Positions 1 to 20,387 of a DNA stretch of 64,000 nucleotides are shown here, in pieces. Made by a program: the position numbers and the translations under genes. Under the pieces are notes generated by a model that ran no database searches, had not been told where the DNA came from, and was given only the letters and a program-made list of their open reading frames with translations. Source of the stretch: Siniperca chuatsi (lineage: Eukaryota > Chordata > Actinopteri > Centrarchiformes > Sinipercidae); NCBI RefSeq assembly GCF_020085105.1, contig NC_058043.1, positions 6,577,667-6,641,666 on the forward strand. The letters run 5' to 3'. Position 1 is the stretch's first letter; each line of letters begins with the position of its first letter.

Positions 1-117
1 CCGCCCGCCACCACAACCTGTCCTCGACCAGGAAACCGTCACTACAGCGACATGACCAACCCGCTGGTTCTGAACTGTGGTCTGGACTGGTTCACGTCGT
101 CGCTCCCTAAGATGTGA
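1..117 (+). CDS. Possible 3' end of a gene entering from the left
   Basis: From base 1 a + strand frame is open for 38 codons and ends with TGA at 115-117; the last residues read LDWFTSSLPKM. The sequence is GC-richer than the AT-rich DNA after it, which fits the end of a coding exon followed by 3' UTR. The other two forward frames are also open for 17 to 35 codons, so the frame choice is weak. I do not recognise the protein. The neighbour of PDHB in mammals is PXK, but I cannot match these residues to it. Confidence 0.25.
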   Translation, partial: PPATTTCPRPGNRHYSDMTNPLVLNCGLDWFTSSLPKM

Positions 118-3100
118 AAACAAATCACTAACAAAAAAAATCCAAGTACCATTTTAGTTTTTATTGCTATTTCTGCTTTTAAATTTTTATTATCTGTTGC
201 TGTGGTTAGAGAGAGTAGAGGACGGGCGGGTGAAAATGGCCGCCTCAGTCTGCCCTTTCTAAAAACCCTGGACAATCCAAGGCACCTGAAGGTTTGTCTT
301 CTCTGACTGCTTTGTCAGTAGCAGACAGCACCAGGCTCCAGAGAAAAAAAGTTGGTAAACTCAATCTGAGTCTGGTGAGCTTTTCTGGTTGACCTGCTGC
401 TTCAGCCGGCAGCCAACTGGCTTCTTTTCTGCTCTTCAGCTTGTAAAAGTGGCGGTTGAACGTTTGGAATTTGAACTTTTTGAGCCACTGTGGACGCTTC
501 ATCCCGCTGGGTGATGAAGCTGAATTTCCTGGATCCAAAACTCTCATCATCAGTGCTCTGACACTGTCATGGCGCTGTACTGGTCCTGATCCCGGAGCAG
601 CAGAGAAACTGGCCCAAACTCCAGCTTTCCCTCTTCGAAATCATCTCTGATGACATTTAGCCTCCAGACTCTACTGAGACTGTTTCACTGCAGGACGTCA
701 GTGACGACTCCAGAAAATCAATAGAGCTACATTGCAAACAATCGCCATCGTCATGTCATTTCTGTTTATAATTAAGTCCCAAAAACATAATTTTTCTTAG
801 TGAAAAAATCTTCCCAGTGCAGAATATTTTAATAGAAATCAAATTCTCATGGAACTTGACATTAGAAGATATTTACATTTAAGTTGTTTTGCATTTATTT
901 GAAACAAGTTGAAAATTCTTAGCAAACTTGCAGATTTATTTTCACTAAGACTCAAATTACAGACAAAAATGACTTGATAAGAAAGATGTTTGTTGCAATG
1001 TGTCTGTCTGAAACGACACAAACCTTAACCACAGTCATGGTGGGTTCACACCTGCGGTTGGTTTTGTTTGGTCTGAACCAGAGGGGAGAGATTAACTAAT
1101 TGCACAAAATGAAGCAATGAATGAGAGAACCTTAGTTAAAACCATGACAAGGAGACTCAGCTGTGATCATCTCAGTTAAGAACACAAAGAAATATCTGAA
1201 TTCTTCAGTCCAGACTCCACTTTGTTCTGTTCAGCTCTGTAAGCATGAGGCGTCCTGATTGGTCAGTTGTAGATTCATGCTGAACAACTTAACGGCTGTT
1301 TCAGACCAAACACACAAGAGCGAATAGTTTGCACGAGGTAGAGCGCAAAATGAAGAGCAGCACATAATCCTACAAAGCAGCTATCCGCGATGCTACAAAC
1401 TACAACAAGTGTGTTTCCATCCAGCAGTTTTTTGCGCATAAAAAAGCTGAGTGGAAACGCCAAAAATAAAAAATATTGCAAAAAAGTTTTTACACTTGGC
1501 TGAGGTGGAAAAGTTGGTGTGTAGATAAAAACATGATGTACATGTGACTTAAAAGTCACTCAAGCTTGACTAATGGGATGTAAACAATGACAATATAACT
1601 TTTCTTACGTGGTATCCTCATCCCTTTTCACTCGGTCCCGGTAGGACTGCAGAGTAAGATTACAAAACTGCTGGAATTCAGAGATGCACAAAGTTTACTT
1701 TTCCAGTGAAATTATCGCCATCATACTGTAACTTCTGCCTCACATCAATAAGAGAATAGCATTGGACGTGTCTTGTTCAGTTTAGTTGAACTTTGGCTGC
1801 TAAACGTGGCAGAAAATAAGCGTAGGGTGTGCCACTATGGCTAGTGCAGCTGCTCTCTCCATTGGAAATAATGGCCTTGCTCTAAGTCAAACTTGCACTT
1901 TTGGTGTGAAAGCCTGTAAGAGATACTGGTCAGACGTCCGTACTGTCCCAGATCAGAGCAACATGGATCCACAGCGACGAGCTGCTCAGCTCTGATTGTA
2001 TTTAGGGTCTGAAATTAATCTGAAATTTTAAAAAAAATCCACCAGCTACTGTGGCAGGAGATTAAAAAAAACATCATTAACAACATGTAAGATTTTGATG
2101 ATTTTGCTTCTTTGCACCAGAATAAAACCTTATTATTCCACATGCGAGACCCATACTGCCGCTGTGGCATGTTGGCCCATTAACCTCACATATACTCAAC
2201 TTCACTGCTGATCATTTTCAAAATGATCCACCAGTTTTTAGATTTCCTTCTGTCCTGGCAGCCATTGGTTTCATTAATTTCTCTGAAAATCAACTTGCAG
2301 AGATTTGAAACTTGCTACAGAGAGAAAATCCATCACAGTCAACATGCAGATTTTGTCAAAGTTACTTTATAGTCGTGTGGTAATTTAAAGTTGCTTGCAG
2401 GAACTGTATCAAACAGTCGTTGTACTAGTTGTAATCGACTGCACATCAGAGATTAGAGACCTGCCTGTTGAAGAGCTACTTTTCGTGATGCAACAAATGA
2501 CCAACTTCAAAAAATAAAACAAAGAAGCCGTTTCACCCCTCTCCCACCAACCAGCTAGTCAAGGCATCAGCCCAAACTGATGTTTGATCAGATTAGATGT
2601 TGAGTCTCTATAAATGCATCAAGGAATGATTTTTAAAGAGACCCTGCTCACAAGTGCAGTATAATGTGACGATAACGTAATTTACATTAAATAAAATAAA
2701 CAATGTAGGCAAATAAATGGATCTCTCCACAGCAAGTTTCACACTTTTCATAGAAATTACCTGAAGTCATTTGTGGCCTGGAAAGAAGGAAATTGGTAAT
2801 ATCTTTGGATGTTTGCCCTTCACAGCTAAAGTCACATCTGCAGACATAAAAGTACAAGTTATTATACTAAACAGGGTTGGGGTTAGTAGTAACACTGGTG
2901 ACTTTAACATTGTTACCCTCCACAGAGCTCAGTTTACCTTCATTTGACAGCCGTTGAGGGTTAATTTCAGACCCTTATTGTGTTGATTCTTGTTATTTTT
3001 AAGTGTTTTGCTTCTGTTTTAATTCTGTTGTATTTTAATGTTTGTCGTCGTCACAGAGCTGAGATTCCTTTATTTTATTGTGCCATATGGATTCTTGTGC

Positions 3101-3227
3101 CTATATGGAAATCTGAATGTTTCTTTTGTTAAAATATTGTATGTGACAGTAACATATCATAAAGCTCTGTCTGATGAGGATAACGCTTTAGCACACAGGA
3201 TGTTATTACATGATTATTGGCATTAGA
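118..3227. other. Intergenic DNA, no supported gene
   Basis: Only short AT-rich ORFs occur here. The piece around 1,030-1,930 has the look of an old interspersed repeat (GGTTCACACC-like start, GGTGTGAAAGCC-like end), but I could not define its ends. Nothing else is supported. Confidence 0.5.
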
Positions 3228-3545
3228 GTTTGGGCAGATCGGAGCAACGTCCCTAAATGAGCAACTAATGATTATTTTCATTATCGCTTTCGTCTATAAA
3301 ATGTCAGAAAATAGTGAAAAATGTCTATCACCGTTTTCCAGAACCCAAGGTGATGTCTTCACATGTCTTGTTTTGTCTGAGCTACAGTCCAAAACCCAAT
3401 GATATTCAGTTTACACTGATATAAAACAAACTAAAGCAGCATGTTTGGAATCTTTGCTTAAGAAGTGACTTTAAACGACTAATCGCTTATCAGAATCAAT
3501 TAATCAACTAATTGTTTTAGCAATAAAAATATCCCATGTGGTATG
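3228..3545 (+). repeat. Dispersed repeat family A (ATTATTTTCATTATC type)
   Basis: Shares a series of blocks with 9,445-9,690, 27,390-27,600, 27,770-28,010 and (inverted) 25,860-26,160: GCAACTAA, ATTATTTTCATTATC, AAATGTCAGAAAAT, GTGATGTCTTCA, CCCAA-GATATTCAGTTTAC and GAATCTT. This is a very common, decayed fish interspersed repeat rich in AATCGATTA palindromes. No coding content is visible. Confidence 0.6.
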
Positions 3546-3987
3546 ACTGAAAATCAAAATCTAGCCTAAAAGTTAAAGTGGGATTAAATGTCAGATTCTT
3601 GGTTTTGGAAAGAAAATGGGTGATTTAGATCCGACTCTGTCCGACTGTCTATCTTCCTCAGTAGATTGAGTTTTGCCCAGTTGTCATGGAATTACACGTT
3701 CAAATTTCCATTTTTCTGAGCTCTTTTTACGGACTTCTCATCCATGGTGGAAAATATTCAATGACAACTCTGCAACTGCATACGCTGAGGAAGGTGGTGT
3801 GATACAATCGAAAGCTCCAGAACACCTACTAAATGGACCTTTTTGTGAGTTTGTTTTGTCAACTTCTGCTTCCAAGGTCAAGAATGAACTTTCAATCTCG
3901 AACATGTACTGGATTCAAAGTGAAGCTGCAGTTACGACTCTTTAGCTTCCACAATGTTTCATTATGAGAGGGATTTGATCCGATTGC

Positions 3988-4468
3988 TTAAAGGAACAGT
4001 TCGACATTTTGGGGAAACGCACTTATTCTCTTTGTAGGACTGTAACATGAGAAGATCGATATCAGTCATATGTCTGTCCGTTAAATGTGAAGCTACAGCC
4101 AGCAGCCGCTTAGCACAGAATGAAAACTGGAAACGGGCAAACAGCTAGACTAGCTCAGTCTGAAGATAACAGACTCCGCCTACCAGCACCTCTGGGCTCA
4201 CAAATTTTTGTATGGATTAAACGAACGACATATAACATGTAAATTAGTGAATGAGAGGTGCTTGTAGGCAGACTTTATTACCGTTAGATAGAGGCGGGCT
4301 TTCTGTTTCCTCCTGTTTCAGTCTTTGTGCTAAGCTAAGCTAACCGGCTTCTCGCTGTAGCCTTATATTTAACGGACAGATGTGTGTGAGTGGTAACGAT
4401 CATCTCCTCTAACTCTCTGCCCAAAAGCAAATAAGCATATTTCCCAAAATGTCGAATTATTCTTTTAA
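3988..4468. mobile_element. TTAA-flanked MITE, family 1
   Basis: Inverted ends share TTCGACATTTTGGG (left about 4,000-4,014; right complement about 4,442-4,456), and the outer bases also match with a few differences. TTAA flanks both sides (3,988-3,991 and 4,465-4,468). There is no ORF. The 4-bp TTAA target fits piggyBac-type mobilisation. A decayed end of the same family is visible at about 14,088-14,115 in a pdhb intron. Confidence 0.7.
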
Positions 4469-5211
4469 AAGTGGGTGTGACTATGGACTCTCAGGGTAGA
4501 AGCACCACAAGGCCGCCAGGATCTACGACTGATCTGCACAGTGAATTTTTTTTATTTCACTGTGTCTCAGTTCTCATTTCTTCACCTTTTACGTTAATCC
4601 TACTCACCTGTGATTACCTGACATACTGTGTGCTCAAGTGTGGCGGACAGAGCTGCGATTGGAGCAGATTTTGTTGTGAATCTGATCACAACAATCCAAG
4701 TTTTAGCACTCAGAGTGTTTGTTTTAAATGACTGCTCTATGTTGAAATCATTTGTTTTTATTATTCAGTGCAATCCGGTCCAATGCGATGGTCTTCGCGT
4801 TTTGAATGGTCATTAAATTGTATCAGTATATTTCTCTGCAGCACTTTACCCAGAGGTGTGTTTGTGAAAACAATTTGCGGAATAAATTCAGAGTCCCAGA
4901 GACGGCGCTGGATTACATGTAAATTGGTATGAAAAACCACTCTGCAATGTCTAGGTCATTTACAGTTACAGATGCATCAAATGTTTTGTCACAATGTCGC
5001 CTTTAGATGAAAATATCTTTTCTACATTTAATGCAGCTGCAGAATGACCCTCCTCATCATCAATATTGAAATAAAAAATCTACCAAGCCTGCTGTGATGA
5101 AATGATAACTATCAACCGAATGTACATTTGATTAAAAAATGGTTCAGGAAGATTGAGAGTGTTTATTGCAAATGCTTATGGCAAACTGTTTTTGAACGCA
5201 CCTTTAGAAAT

Positions 5212-5633
5212 ATGGAAGATTTAAAAAGCCTTAATAAAAACAAATCAAAGAAATAAAGTGAAATACAATACACATTGTAATATGCATTTCCTTTTTATTT
5301 ATAAAAAGGAAATACATATAAAAGCTCCCTTGCACCTCCTCATGAAGAATAATTTGTATTGTCAGGTCTATGTTCGTCCTCCGCAGGACAACACTGAAAT
5401 GCACCTCTTTGTTTTCTGTGTTGTGATTTGATTTTAATGTGGCATGGACAATGGACAAAAATCAGTTCATTCAGTTATTATAGACAAAAGGATAAATAAT
5501 TTTAGCATATGTTTTCCATTTAAATATGACAGTATATGCATAAATAAAAAGGAAATAAACATTACAATTTGTATTGTATTTCACTTTATTTCAGTTTGAT
5601 TTGTTTATTATTTAGGCATGTTAAATCTTCCAC
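5212..5633. mobile_element. MITE with long terminal inverted repeats
   Basis: About 85 bases at the left (GGAAGATTTAAAAAGCC, then AACAAATCAAA, AAATAAAGTGAAATACAATA, TTTCCTTTTTATTTAT) recur in inverse order and complement at the right end, where the last bases are the complement of GTGGAAGATTTAACATGCC. The total length is about 420 bp and there is no coding capacity. I could not fix a target duplication. Confidence 0.6.
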
Positions 5634-5869
5634 AGCACTATGAAAATCAGGGTTATGTATAAAGTAAAGTAAAATTTACATTTCCATTAATCAGGAAACA
5701 TATTACTTGCGATTAAAAAGTGAGTTAATTCATGCACTAGGAACACAGGGAAGGGGAGACCAACAGTTCTCTATAATTGTATAGCGAGTGGTATTCCTCT
5801 TCAAACTGCTGTGGTTCTCCAGGAGGTAGAAAGACAGAATAAGCAGAGGCAGCCAGGAACGACACGAGT

Positions 5870-6100
5870 ACTTCAGTTTATGAAGCAGGTCTTTCTGTTC
5901 CAAGTTAGTTTCTTCATCAGTGATGTAACCTGGAGTCATCAGATGTTTCGGGTCTTTCAACCTCAGACAACCTCGCCCACGGGACCCAGCCAGGGTCAGG
6001 CCCCAGCTTGTGTCCAAGTAGCCTGTTTGGTCCACGGGTAGAACTCCAAGGTTTCCTGCAGTGATTTATAGCGGATGTGGACCACCTCTCCTTGAACAAA
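5870..6100 (-). repeat. Interspersed repeat with CTGATGA and GAAAC motifs
   Basis: On the - strand CCCGAAACATCTGATGAC is followed by CACTGATGAAGAAAC. CTGATGA and GAAAC are the two halves of the hammerhead ribozyme core that Penelope-like elements often carry in their terminal repeats. The order and stems needed for a working ribozyme are not evident. It is probably a retroelement fragment of unknown class. Confidence 0.3.
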
Positions 6101-6489
6101 GATCACTTCTACTAACGTAAGAAAAAATGTCTACCCTTTTATTTAAAAAAACATTTAAAAAAAGACTCCTGCATACTGTCAGTCACTCATACTCACTTTT
6201 ACACAGACAAACAGAACTGGTAACACACACAGCAAATGCCATTTAATAAGTTGATGACTGATGGCCTATTTAACTAAAATGTATTAACTAAACTGATCAT
6301 AAGACAAGATACCACCTCCACACTACTCCTCATGACCGTCAAACTGAACTTAATGTGTCAAACTGGTGGAGTTCACCTTTAAAGAAAGAGATCATTTAAG
6401 TCTTATGATGCTTATGAAGTTTTTCCTTATGTTTGCATTCATCTTGCTCAGTTTGGTTTGTGTCTGCAGTATTTGCTGCTGACTGAGGA

Positions 6490-6830
6490 TGCACACAATA
6501 ATAATAACTTTAAAACAAAGTTGCAAAGCGCTTTACAATAAAAACATTGAATAAAAGCAAATAAGATCCAGAACTTAAGATATAAACATGGTAAAATTAT
6601 TTAAATAATTCCAACAAATACCATCAGATTCAGAAAAAGCCATTCGATAAAAGTCAGTCTTAAGAAGAGATTTAAAGGAGGATACTGTGTTTGCCTTCCT
6701 GAGATCCTCAGGCAGGGACTTCCACAGCTGAGGGGCCCGGAAAGCAAAGGTCCGGTCACCTTTAGTGACAAGTTGAGATTTTGGAACCATAAGTAGGGCC
6801 CTGCCAGAGGATCTCATCTGCATTTTTCTA
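6490..6830 (-). mobile_element. 3' end of a LINE (CR1/L2-like), truncated
   Basis: The - strand ORF from 6,823 to 6,575 encodes GDRTFAFRAPQLWKSLPEDL followed by ANTVSSFKSLLKT. This is the conserved C-terminus of CR1/L2-type LINE reverse transcriptases (consensus form: AFS..AP.LWNSLP, then T...FKS.LKT). A short 3' UTR ends with GCAAAGCGCTTTAC and an ATAATAATAA tail. All upstream domains are missing. Confidence 0.7.
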
Positions 6831-7349
6831 CTTGAGCACCCACTTTTTAAGTATTTAGTTAGTATGTCTCCTGCTTTTTATAAATTCAAGCCTCTGTTTA
6901 TTCCAAAGTGGTTTCAAGTTTTCCTTCGGCTGTCCTGTTGTGTGGATGAAGAGGCAGAAGATATGCAGAAAAAAAGATGGAAGCATGGTTGTCTTACTCT
7001 TAGAAAGATGAAGTTTGATGCTGATGTCTCTGTGGATTTGTCTTTTTTGTCCCTAAGTGTGGAGGACTCTGCTCTCTCTCGCACTGTCTCTTTTTTGTGT
7101 CTCCTGTTTGACGACCGTGTGACTGGCTGATGAAATCGTCCAGATTCCTCCCTCCTCCTCTTCTATTTTGTCTTCCCCAACTGGTTTTGCCACATGTATT
7201 CAGCACATCACAGAAGAATGTGCATTGGGTCGAGGTAGCAGTTGACTGTGGTGGCCCTGAAGTGCAAAACACAGTTTCACAAAACAACAAAACAGAAAAC
7301 ATTTAAGAACCAGAAACAGAACAAAAAAACAAAACAAAACAAAACAAAA

Positions 7350-7900
7350 CTGTGCAGCGTTCCATTCAACTTTATCAAATGCCTTTTCAACATCTGAAGT
7401 TGCCAAAAGAGCTCCTTCAGGGACAAAACCCGTTTGTATGTCTGTCTGTATGCACAAGTTTACCCATTAGACTGAGTCTTCTAGCTAGTGTTTTAGCCAA
7501 AATGTTTTGGTCTGTGTTCAGTAGAGGGATAGGAGAACCCACTTCTTCTAAATCTTTCCCTTTCTTTTGAATTAGGTAATAATAGCTTCATTCAGTGTTT
7601 CTGGCAATATACTGTCTTTATATGCTTATTTATACATTCTAAGTAGATAGGGGGCTAATAGACAACTAAACTTCTTGTATTTCTCATTTCCTAATCCATC
7701 TGGACCCAAACTCCCGTTTTTCAGCGAAACAATGATTTTATTATTTCTTCTCATGTAATTTCAGCATTTAGGGCACTACGGTCATACTGATTCAGTGAAT
7801 TTGGATGTATATAACCCCTCATAAAATTGACGGAATCTATCATGTAAGTCTTTATGTGAGGTATGGAGAGTACCATTTTGTTGAAACTGTATTTTTAGCT
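7350..7900 (-). mobile_element. L1-clade LINE RT fragment
   Basis: Reading the - strand from about 7,760 down gives, across several frames, GSLGPDGLGNEKYKKFS, then a TLNEAII block and KDLEEVGS, then ILAKTLARRLS and TGFVPEG, and finally SDVEKAFDKVEWN near 7,350. This is the order of the linker and first RT motif of L1-type ORF2 proteins (the KAFDRVEW motif carries the first catalytic Asp). Several frameshifts and loss of everything after this motif make it a dead copy. An A/C-rich simple tract (AAAACAAAAC) adjoins at 7,322-7,350. Confidence 0.6.
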
Positions 7901-8484
7901 CTGTGATTGGATGTTTCTAGCTGAAATGCACAGTGGGAGTTGTAGTTTACTTCTACCTTTAAAGTTTTTTATGTACACAAGCTTGTACCTTAGATTGTTA
8001 CCAAAGACCCAGATATTTTCTAACGCAGTTATGATCTTTTGTAGGCCTACTGATGATTTAACCAAAGTTTAGCGCCCATCCAAGCCATAGAAGTGCTCCA
8101 GCTGTGAGTCACATAAAATTGCCAATGGGAAAATTTAATGGGATTTTTACTTGTGGAACCAGGGTGCCACTTCACAACTCTATTTATTTGAAAATTTATA
8201 CACAGCTAAGCAGCACTCTGGATCTGGTTTATATTAATTTGTGGTGTCTTGTAAGGCATACACATGACACTATAATAAAAACTTAATTCCTTCATTCAGT
8301 ATGTTTTTATTTGTCATTCCTAACATTTCATCAGTTGTTTTTCTTGTGGTGGGATTGGGCTTCCATATTTACTGACAGCGCCACCATAGACCGTAGGCCT
8401 ATAACACAGCGCAACACAGTGTCCTTGGATATGTTGTCTGTTTTTTCCACTCTTGAGTTTTCTACCGCCTCCTTCTCCGCTGAA

Positions 8485-8608
8485 CCGCTGTGATTGGATG
8501 TTTTTTATGACACGTTCTGACCGACATGTAAACCGCAGCTTTGATTGGTTGAGATCTCCTGACGTCGGTAGAGTCCCCGCCTTCTCTCCGGCAGAGGACA
8601 GGTTGAAC
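8485..8608 (+). promoter_or_regulatory. pdhb promoter and 5' UTR region
   Basis: Immediately upstream of the pdhb start lie two inverted CCAAT boxes (GTGATTGGATG near 8,490 and TTGATTGGTTG near 8,542) and a CRE-like TGACGTCG near 8,560, followed by a C-rich segment. No TATA box is seen. This is a typical housekeeping layout. Factor binding is inferred from motif alone. Confidence 0.5.
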
Positions 8609-16453
<7,845 letters not shown>

Positions 16454-16775
16454 CGCACACACAGGACAAACCCACCTGAATCCTCTTTGTCTTGTTCACA
16501 CAGACGGTGGAAATGTTATCTGGTAAAACATTTGAACCATGTGCAAATACAGCCAAACGGTTCCTTTTAAAAACACTCCAGATTAATGTTACCAGCCAGA
16601 TGCTTGTCAATGAAGCGCACAACTGTTTATCTGCACCCAGAGCTTTGGACACACAGAGTTCAGTCAAGTTGTCACCTCTGTTAGTCCGTTACAAACTTGA
16701 CCAAACTCTGTGTGTGGCTCTGGCTGCTCTCTTGACTTCCTCCCCTTCAAAATAAAAGTTGCTCTATCCTGTAGA
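16454..16775 (+). other. pdhb 3' UTR with poly(A) signal
   Basis: The region after the TGA at 16,451-16,453 contains AATAAA at 16,751-16,756, about 300 bases downstream, a normal distance for the end of the message. A second AATAAA-like motif near 17,540 could serve a longer form, but nothing else supports that. Confidence 0.6.
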
Positions 16776-18744
16776 CTTTTCTGTGCTTCTGAGGAACTTT
16801 GATAACAACAAAACTGCTGAGTGAGCACCAAAAAAAAAAGTCAGGATTTGATCAGTCTGCAGGTCTGAGAGCTGGCAGGGTTGCACAACAGGTATGTTGT
16901 GTAAAGAATCGTGTACATTCAATTTCTTAACCCCTCCAGAAGAACTTGGCAGAATTTCTTAAAAGCTTTTAGTTTTGTCAGTTTGTGTTTCGAGTGACTG
17001 AAATGTGTCTGTAGAGTCGAGTATCGAGCACTGTATCTCAGTCAGATTACATTTTAACTTCTTAATTTGACACTGGTGCCACCCAAATAGAAAAAAAGGG
17101 TTAAAACATGTTAACCCCAAACTAAGTATTGAGAAAAGTGCTCACACTCTCAGAATCTGACAAAATATCTGGTGAGATCAGACTCTGAACTCTGATTCAG
17201 ACTTGCAGACAGATTATAACTTAATTTTTCGCTCTCAGTAGTTTTGTTGTTAATAAACTCCCACATGGGTGCCCCAGTAGCTCTCCTGGTAAAGCTTCAG
17301 CTGTTCAAATAAAGGCCAAAAAAATATTTAAAAAACTCCCACAAATTTCTAACCACCCAAACATATTATACTAAGTCTGTTAACTTAATTCCTCACACTG
17401 ACTCGAGTTCGTCTCTAAAAGCAGCAGTGAAGAAGAATGAACCAGCTGAGTGCTGGAGGTGAAGTGTGGTCAGGAATATTTATTGTAGCTGCAGCAGCTC
17501 TGTTGATGTTTCTGTTGCTGTAAATGACTCTGTTACAGAAATAAAAACCTTTCAATCCTTCATGCTGGTTTTATTTCTTTCCTCTGATGATTCAGGAATC
17601 CATCCTGTTTACTTCCTGTTCTTAGTAAGTTAAGGCCTCTGCTGTCCGATTGGTTGGTTTGTAGATGTGGGTCATAGTGGCAGTCTACATCTTAAAATGT
17701 ATTTTCGTGATCTCACAGGTGTTTACTGTCTGTCCAGGTTAACCTTCCCCAGGGTGAAACCAACATTAAAATCCAGTATTTCTACAAACTGTGCCTGTGG
17801 ATGTAATGTAGAGCAAAGAAGAGAACAGCGTGGTTATGTTTGTAGTGCTGTTAAAAAGCTGGCCACAGTCTGTGCAAATACCGGATTTAAACGTTGGTTT
17901 CGCCCCGGCAAAGATGTTCTTATCCCAGGCAGACAGTAACCACATCTGAGATCCCTCCCCCCAAAAATCCTTTGAAGATGCAAACCCCTGCAGGATAACA
18001 AGTAAAAAATAAGTTTCTTTTTCTCTCTCTCTCTCCATATATATATACAAACACGCACGCACACACAGAGCTGGGAATCTGCAAAGTAACCAGTGACTAA
18101 AGCTGCCAAATATGTAGTGGAGTAAAATTTATAAAGTACAAGTACCTCAAAATTGTACTTAAGTACAGTACCTGGGTAAACTTTCCACTACTGTTGGTTT
18201 CTGCTGTATGTAGTAAGCTAGTGAGCTGGACATGTTAACGTTTGCAGCTTACATTAGAGAAGACACATTGTTTAATCTCTTCTTTACACTTTTGCGCTTT
18301 TTTTTTTTTTTTGAAAGGATAAAAAGAACCAAAAAAAAAAAACACACCACTTTCCAAACAGAAATCCAAAGCCTGACAGGTTTGCTAAGCTATGATTGGG
18401 CAATCGCTGTTCGGGGGAGGGATTTAACAAACTCAATTCCAGGATCTGAAAAGTCTTGTTCTGGACTTGTACTAGCACATCATATGTCTGTGTCATTAAA
18501 GATTAACTTCACACTAGTCAATTATATGTACAATCTTATTATTATGATACATTGACTCTGGTGTTCATCATAAATTATTCTTTCCAGAGAAAATCAAGCA
18601 ACATCAAGTTGAGAATAATCTCAATAAAACAAAATAACTGTAGTACTATAAATTATTATAAAGTGAAATAAAAATCTATCACCTGACAGAAGCAGCAACA
18701 ACTCAGTCACTGACAGAGAAAAGAAGCTCAAGATCAAGTGAAGC
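16776..18744. other. Intergenic spacer between convergent genes
   Basis: No coding exon is seen. The interval holds a (CA/CT)-rich stretch at 18,020-18,068, a copy of the common fish repeat with AAGTACCTCAAAATTGTACT at about 18,110-18,190, and A/T homopolymers near 18,300 and 18,333. It separates the 3' end of pdhb from the probable 3' end of the - strand gene. Confidence 0.5.
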
Positions 18745-20387
18745 CTTAAACATTTTTATTGGCAAACTTTTACAGTAACCAGCCGGGATCTGATGATCTG
18801 CATCAGACTCGCTGAACACACATACATCAGATCTGAGACCAACAGTCTGACAACACATCTGTCATCGTCCTCCTCAACTCAAACACATGAAAATATAAAC
18901 ATTTTCTAAAGAAGCTTTGAGAAACGAAAAGAACAAACCCTCATTACAAATCAAACTATATTACAGTGTCTCCTGGTTCAGAAACTTTCATTTCATCATT
19001 TTCTGATCAGGAGAGAAAAGTTTTTACAAATGGTGAAATTAATTATTCACTTTATTTTATGGGTGCTAATACGATGTAATCTGGTACTAATTATAGTCAA
19101 CAATTGGAAACTTCATTCTCTATGTCTGTAGGCAAATTTCACATCATTTCATGTTCAGATAACCTGCTGTGCGTTGACTAAAATACTAAACTACTATTAC
19201 AGTTTAGCAATAATTGGAAGTGTACCAATTGAACAGTCTCTATTTTCACTATAATTAGTACCACATTACATAGTCCTTTCTTTGAAATTATTAGGAAATT
19301 GTTCCAAAATTATAGACTACAAAAGATTACCAAAACATTTTTCTGAGATCAAGTTTTTGAATTCTAATAACTTTTTGACGTTTTTCCATTCAGTTCATAA
19401 ATTTATCGTCTTTTTGTTTTTATAAACATGGCTCTAATGCTGTGTTCATGTCATGTCCGAGTTACCGTAATTACCAGATGTTCAAGTAAACAATTGGAAT
19501 TATGGCTAGAATACAGATTTTTCTGAAAGCTTAATCTGTAAATGCCTAGAAACCAAAGATATATGGACACTTATCGTTAGCCAGTCTTTTTAAATGCTTA
19601 TTTAATGGTTGTAGTACATTATGGTCAAAGTATTTTTAACCCTCAAGTGACCAACTCTATAATCATACAACCACCTTGAGTTTTCAGATAATGTGAACGC
19701 TCGCACATGACCTGAACACGGCATAAAGGCCTCAACATGCTTCAAACAAGCATACTGAAGCCTTGACCCTGTTCTGTTGGGTTCACTACGGCCGACAAAC
19801 AATTAACAAAGACAAAAAAAAAAAAAAAAAAAAAAAGCTGATAAATTCCAGGTCCTTTTCTCAGTTGTGCATCCACTCGGCTCACAGAAGCCGTTTAAAA
19901 CAAACAAATGCACAGCTCCAGTCTACAAACAGAAACATCCACACTGTCAAACCATTTTCTGCTCCTGTGAGTCTATAAACTTTACTTTTTGTCAGATGAA
20001 CCAAACTGCAGTCACTTGTAATAGATTAGGGTTAAAGAGTAAAAGGCTTTTTTTATCTCCTGATAACTTCCATCCCCAATTGGACCTAGTACTTCAACAC
20101 ATTTCCCTACAATTTGTACAGAACTACATAGTAGTAGCTGTGGATGTTTTATTGTTAGTCTCAGTGGAGCAGTTTTGTGTTTTAGAGGCTTTTCTGGCTC
20201 AAACGGATTTTTTTTTTTACCGTCACAAAAACGAAAAGTAAAGCTCACAGTTTCCCCTCCAGTTACCAACCTCCTACAATTCCCAGAATGCCTTTCAACA
20301 CCCCCCCAGAGAAGAGGGTGTGTCCTCTGTCCTGCTCTCTAATTGGAGGTGGGGCCTGTTAAGTTCTTGGGCGGAGCCTATAGACTC
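18745..20387 (-). other. Probable 3' UTR of the unknown - strand gene
   Basis: The stop codon of the - strand gene is at 20,388-20,390. Going leftward, the first strong - strand poly(A) signal in a plausible setting is AATAAA (plus-strand TTTATT at 18,755-18,760), giving a 3' UTR of about 1.6 kb. The extent is inferred. A poly-A tract lies at about 19,816-19,838 on the + strand. Confidence 0.35.
19070..19278. repeat. Short inverted-repeat element
   Basis: ATGTAATCTGGTACTAATTA (19,074 onward) recurs inverted near 19,250-19,275 as the complement of ATGTAATGTGGTACTAATTA, so about 210 bp could be a MITE or fold as a hairpin in the 3' UTR. There is no ORF. Confidence 0.45.

Noticed and set aside
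245-550. 101-codon - strand ORF
   Set aside because: No start context, splice partners or recognisable motif; composition like its surroundings.
17270-17300. tRNA-like A box (GTAGCTCTCCTGGTAAAGC)
   Set aside because: No B box at the proper distance and no cloverleaf; may be a SINE scrap.
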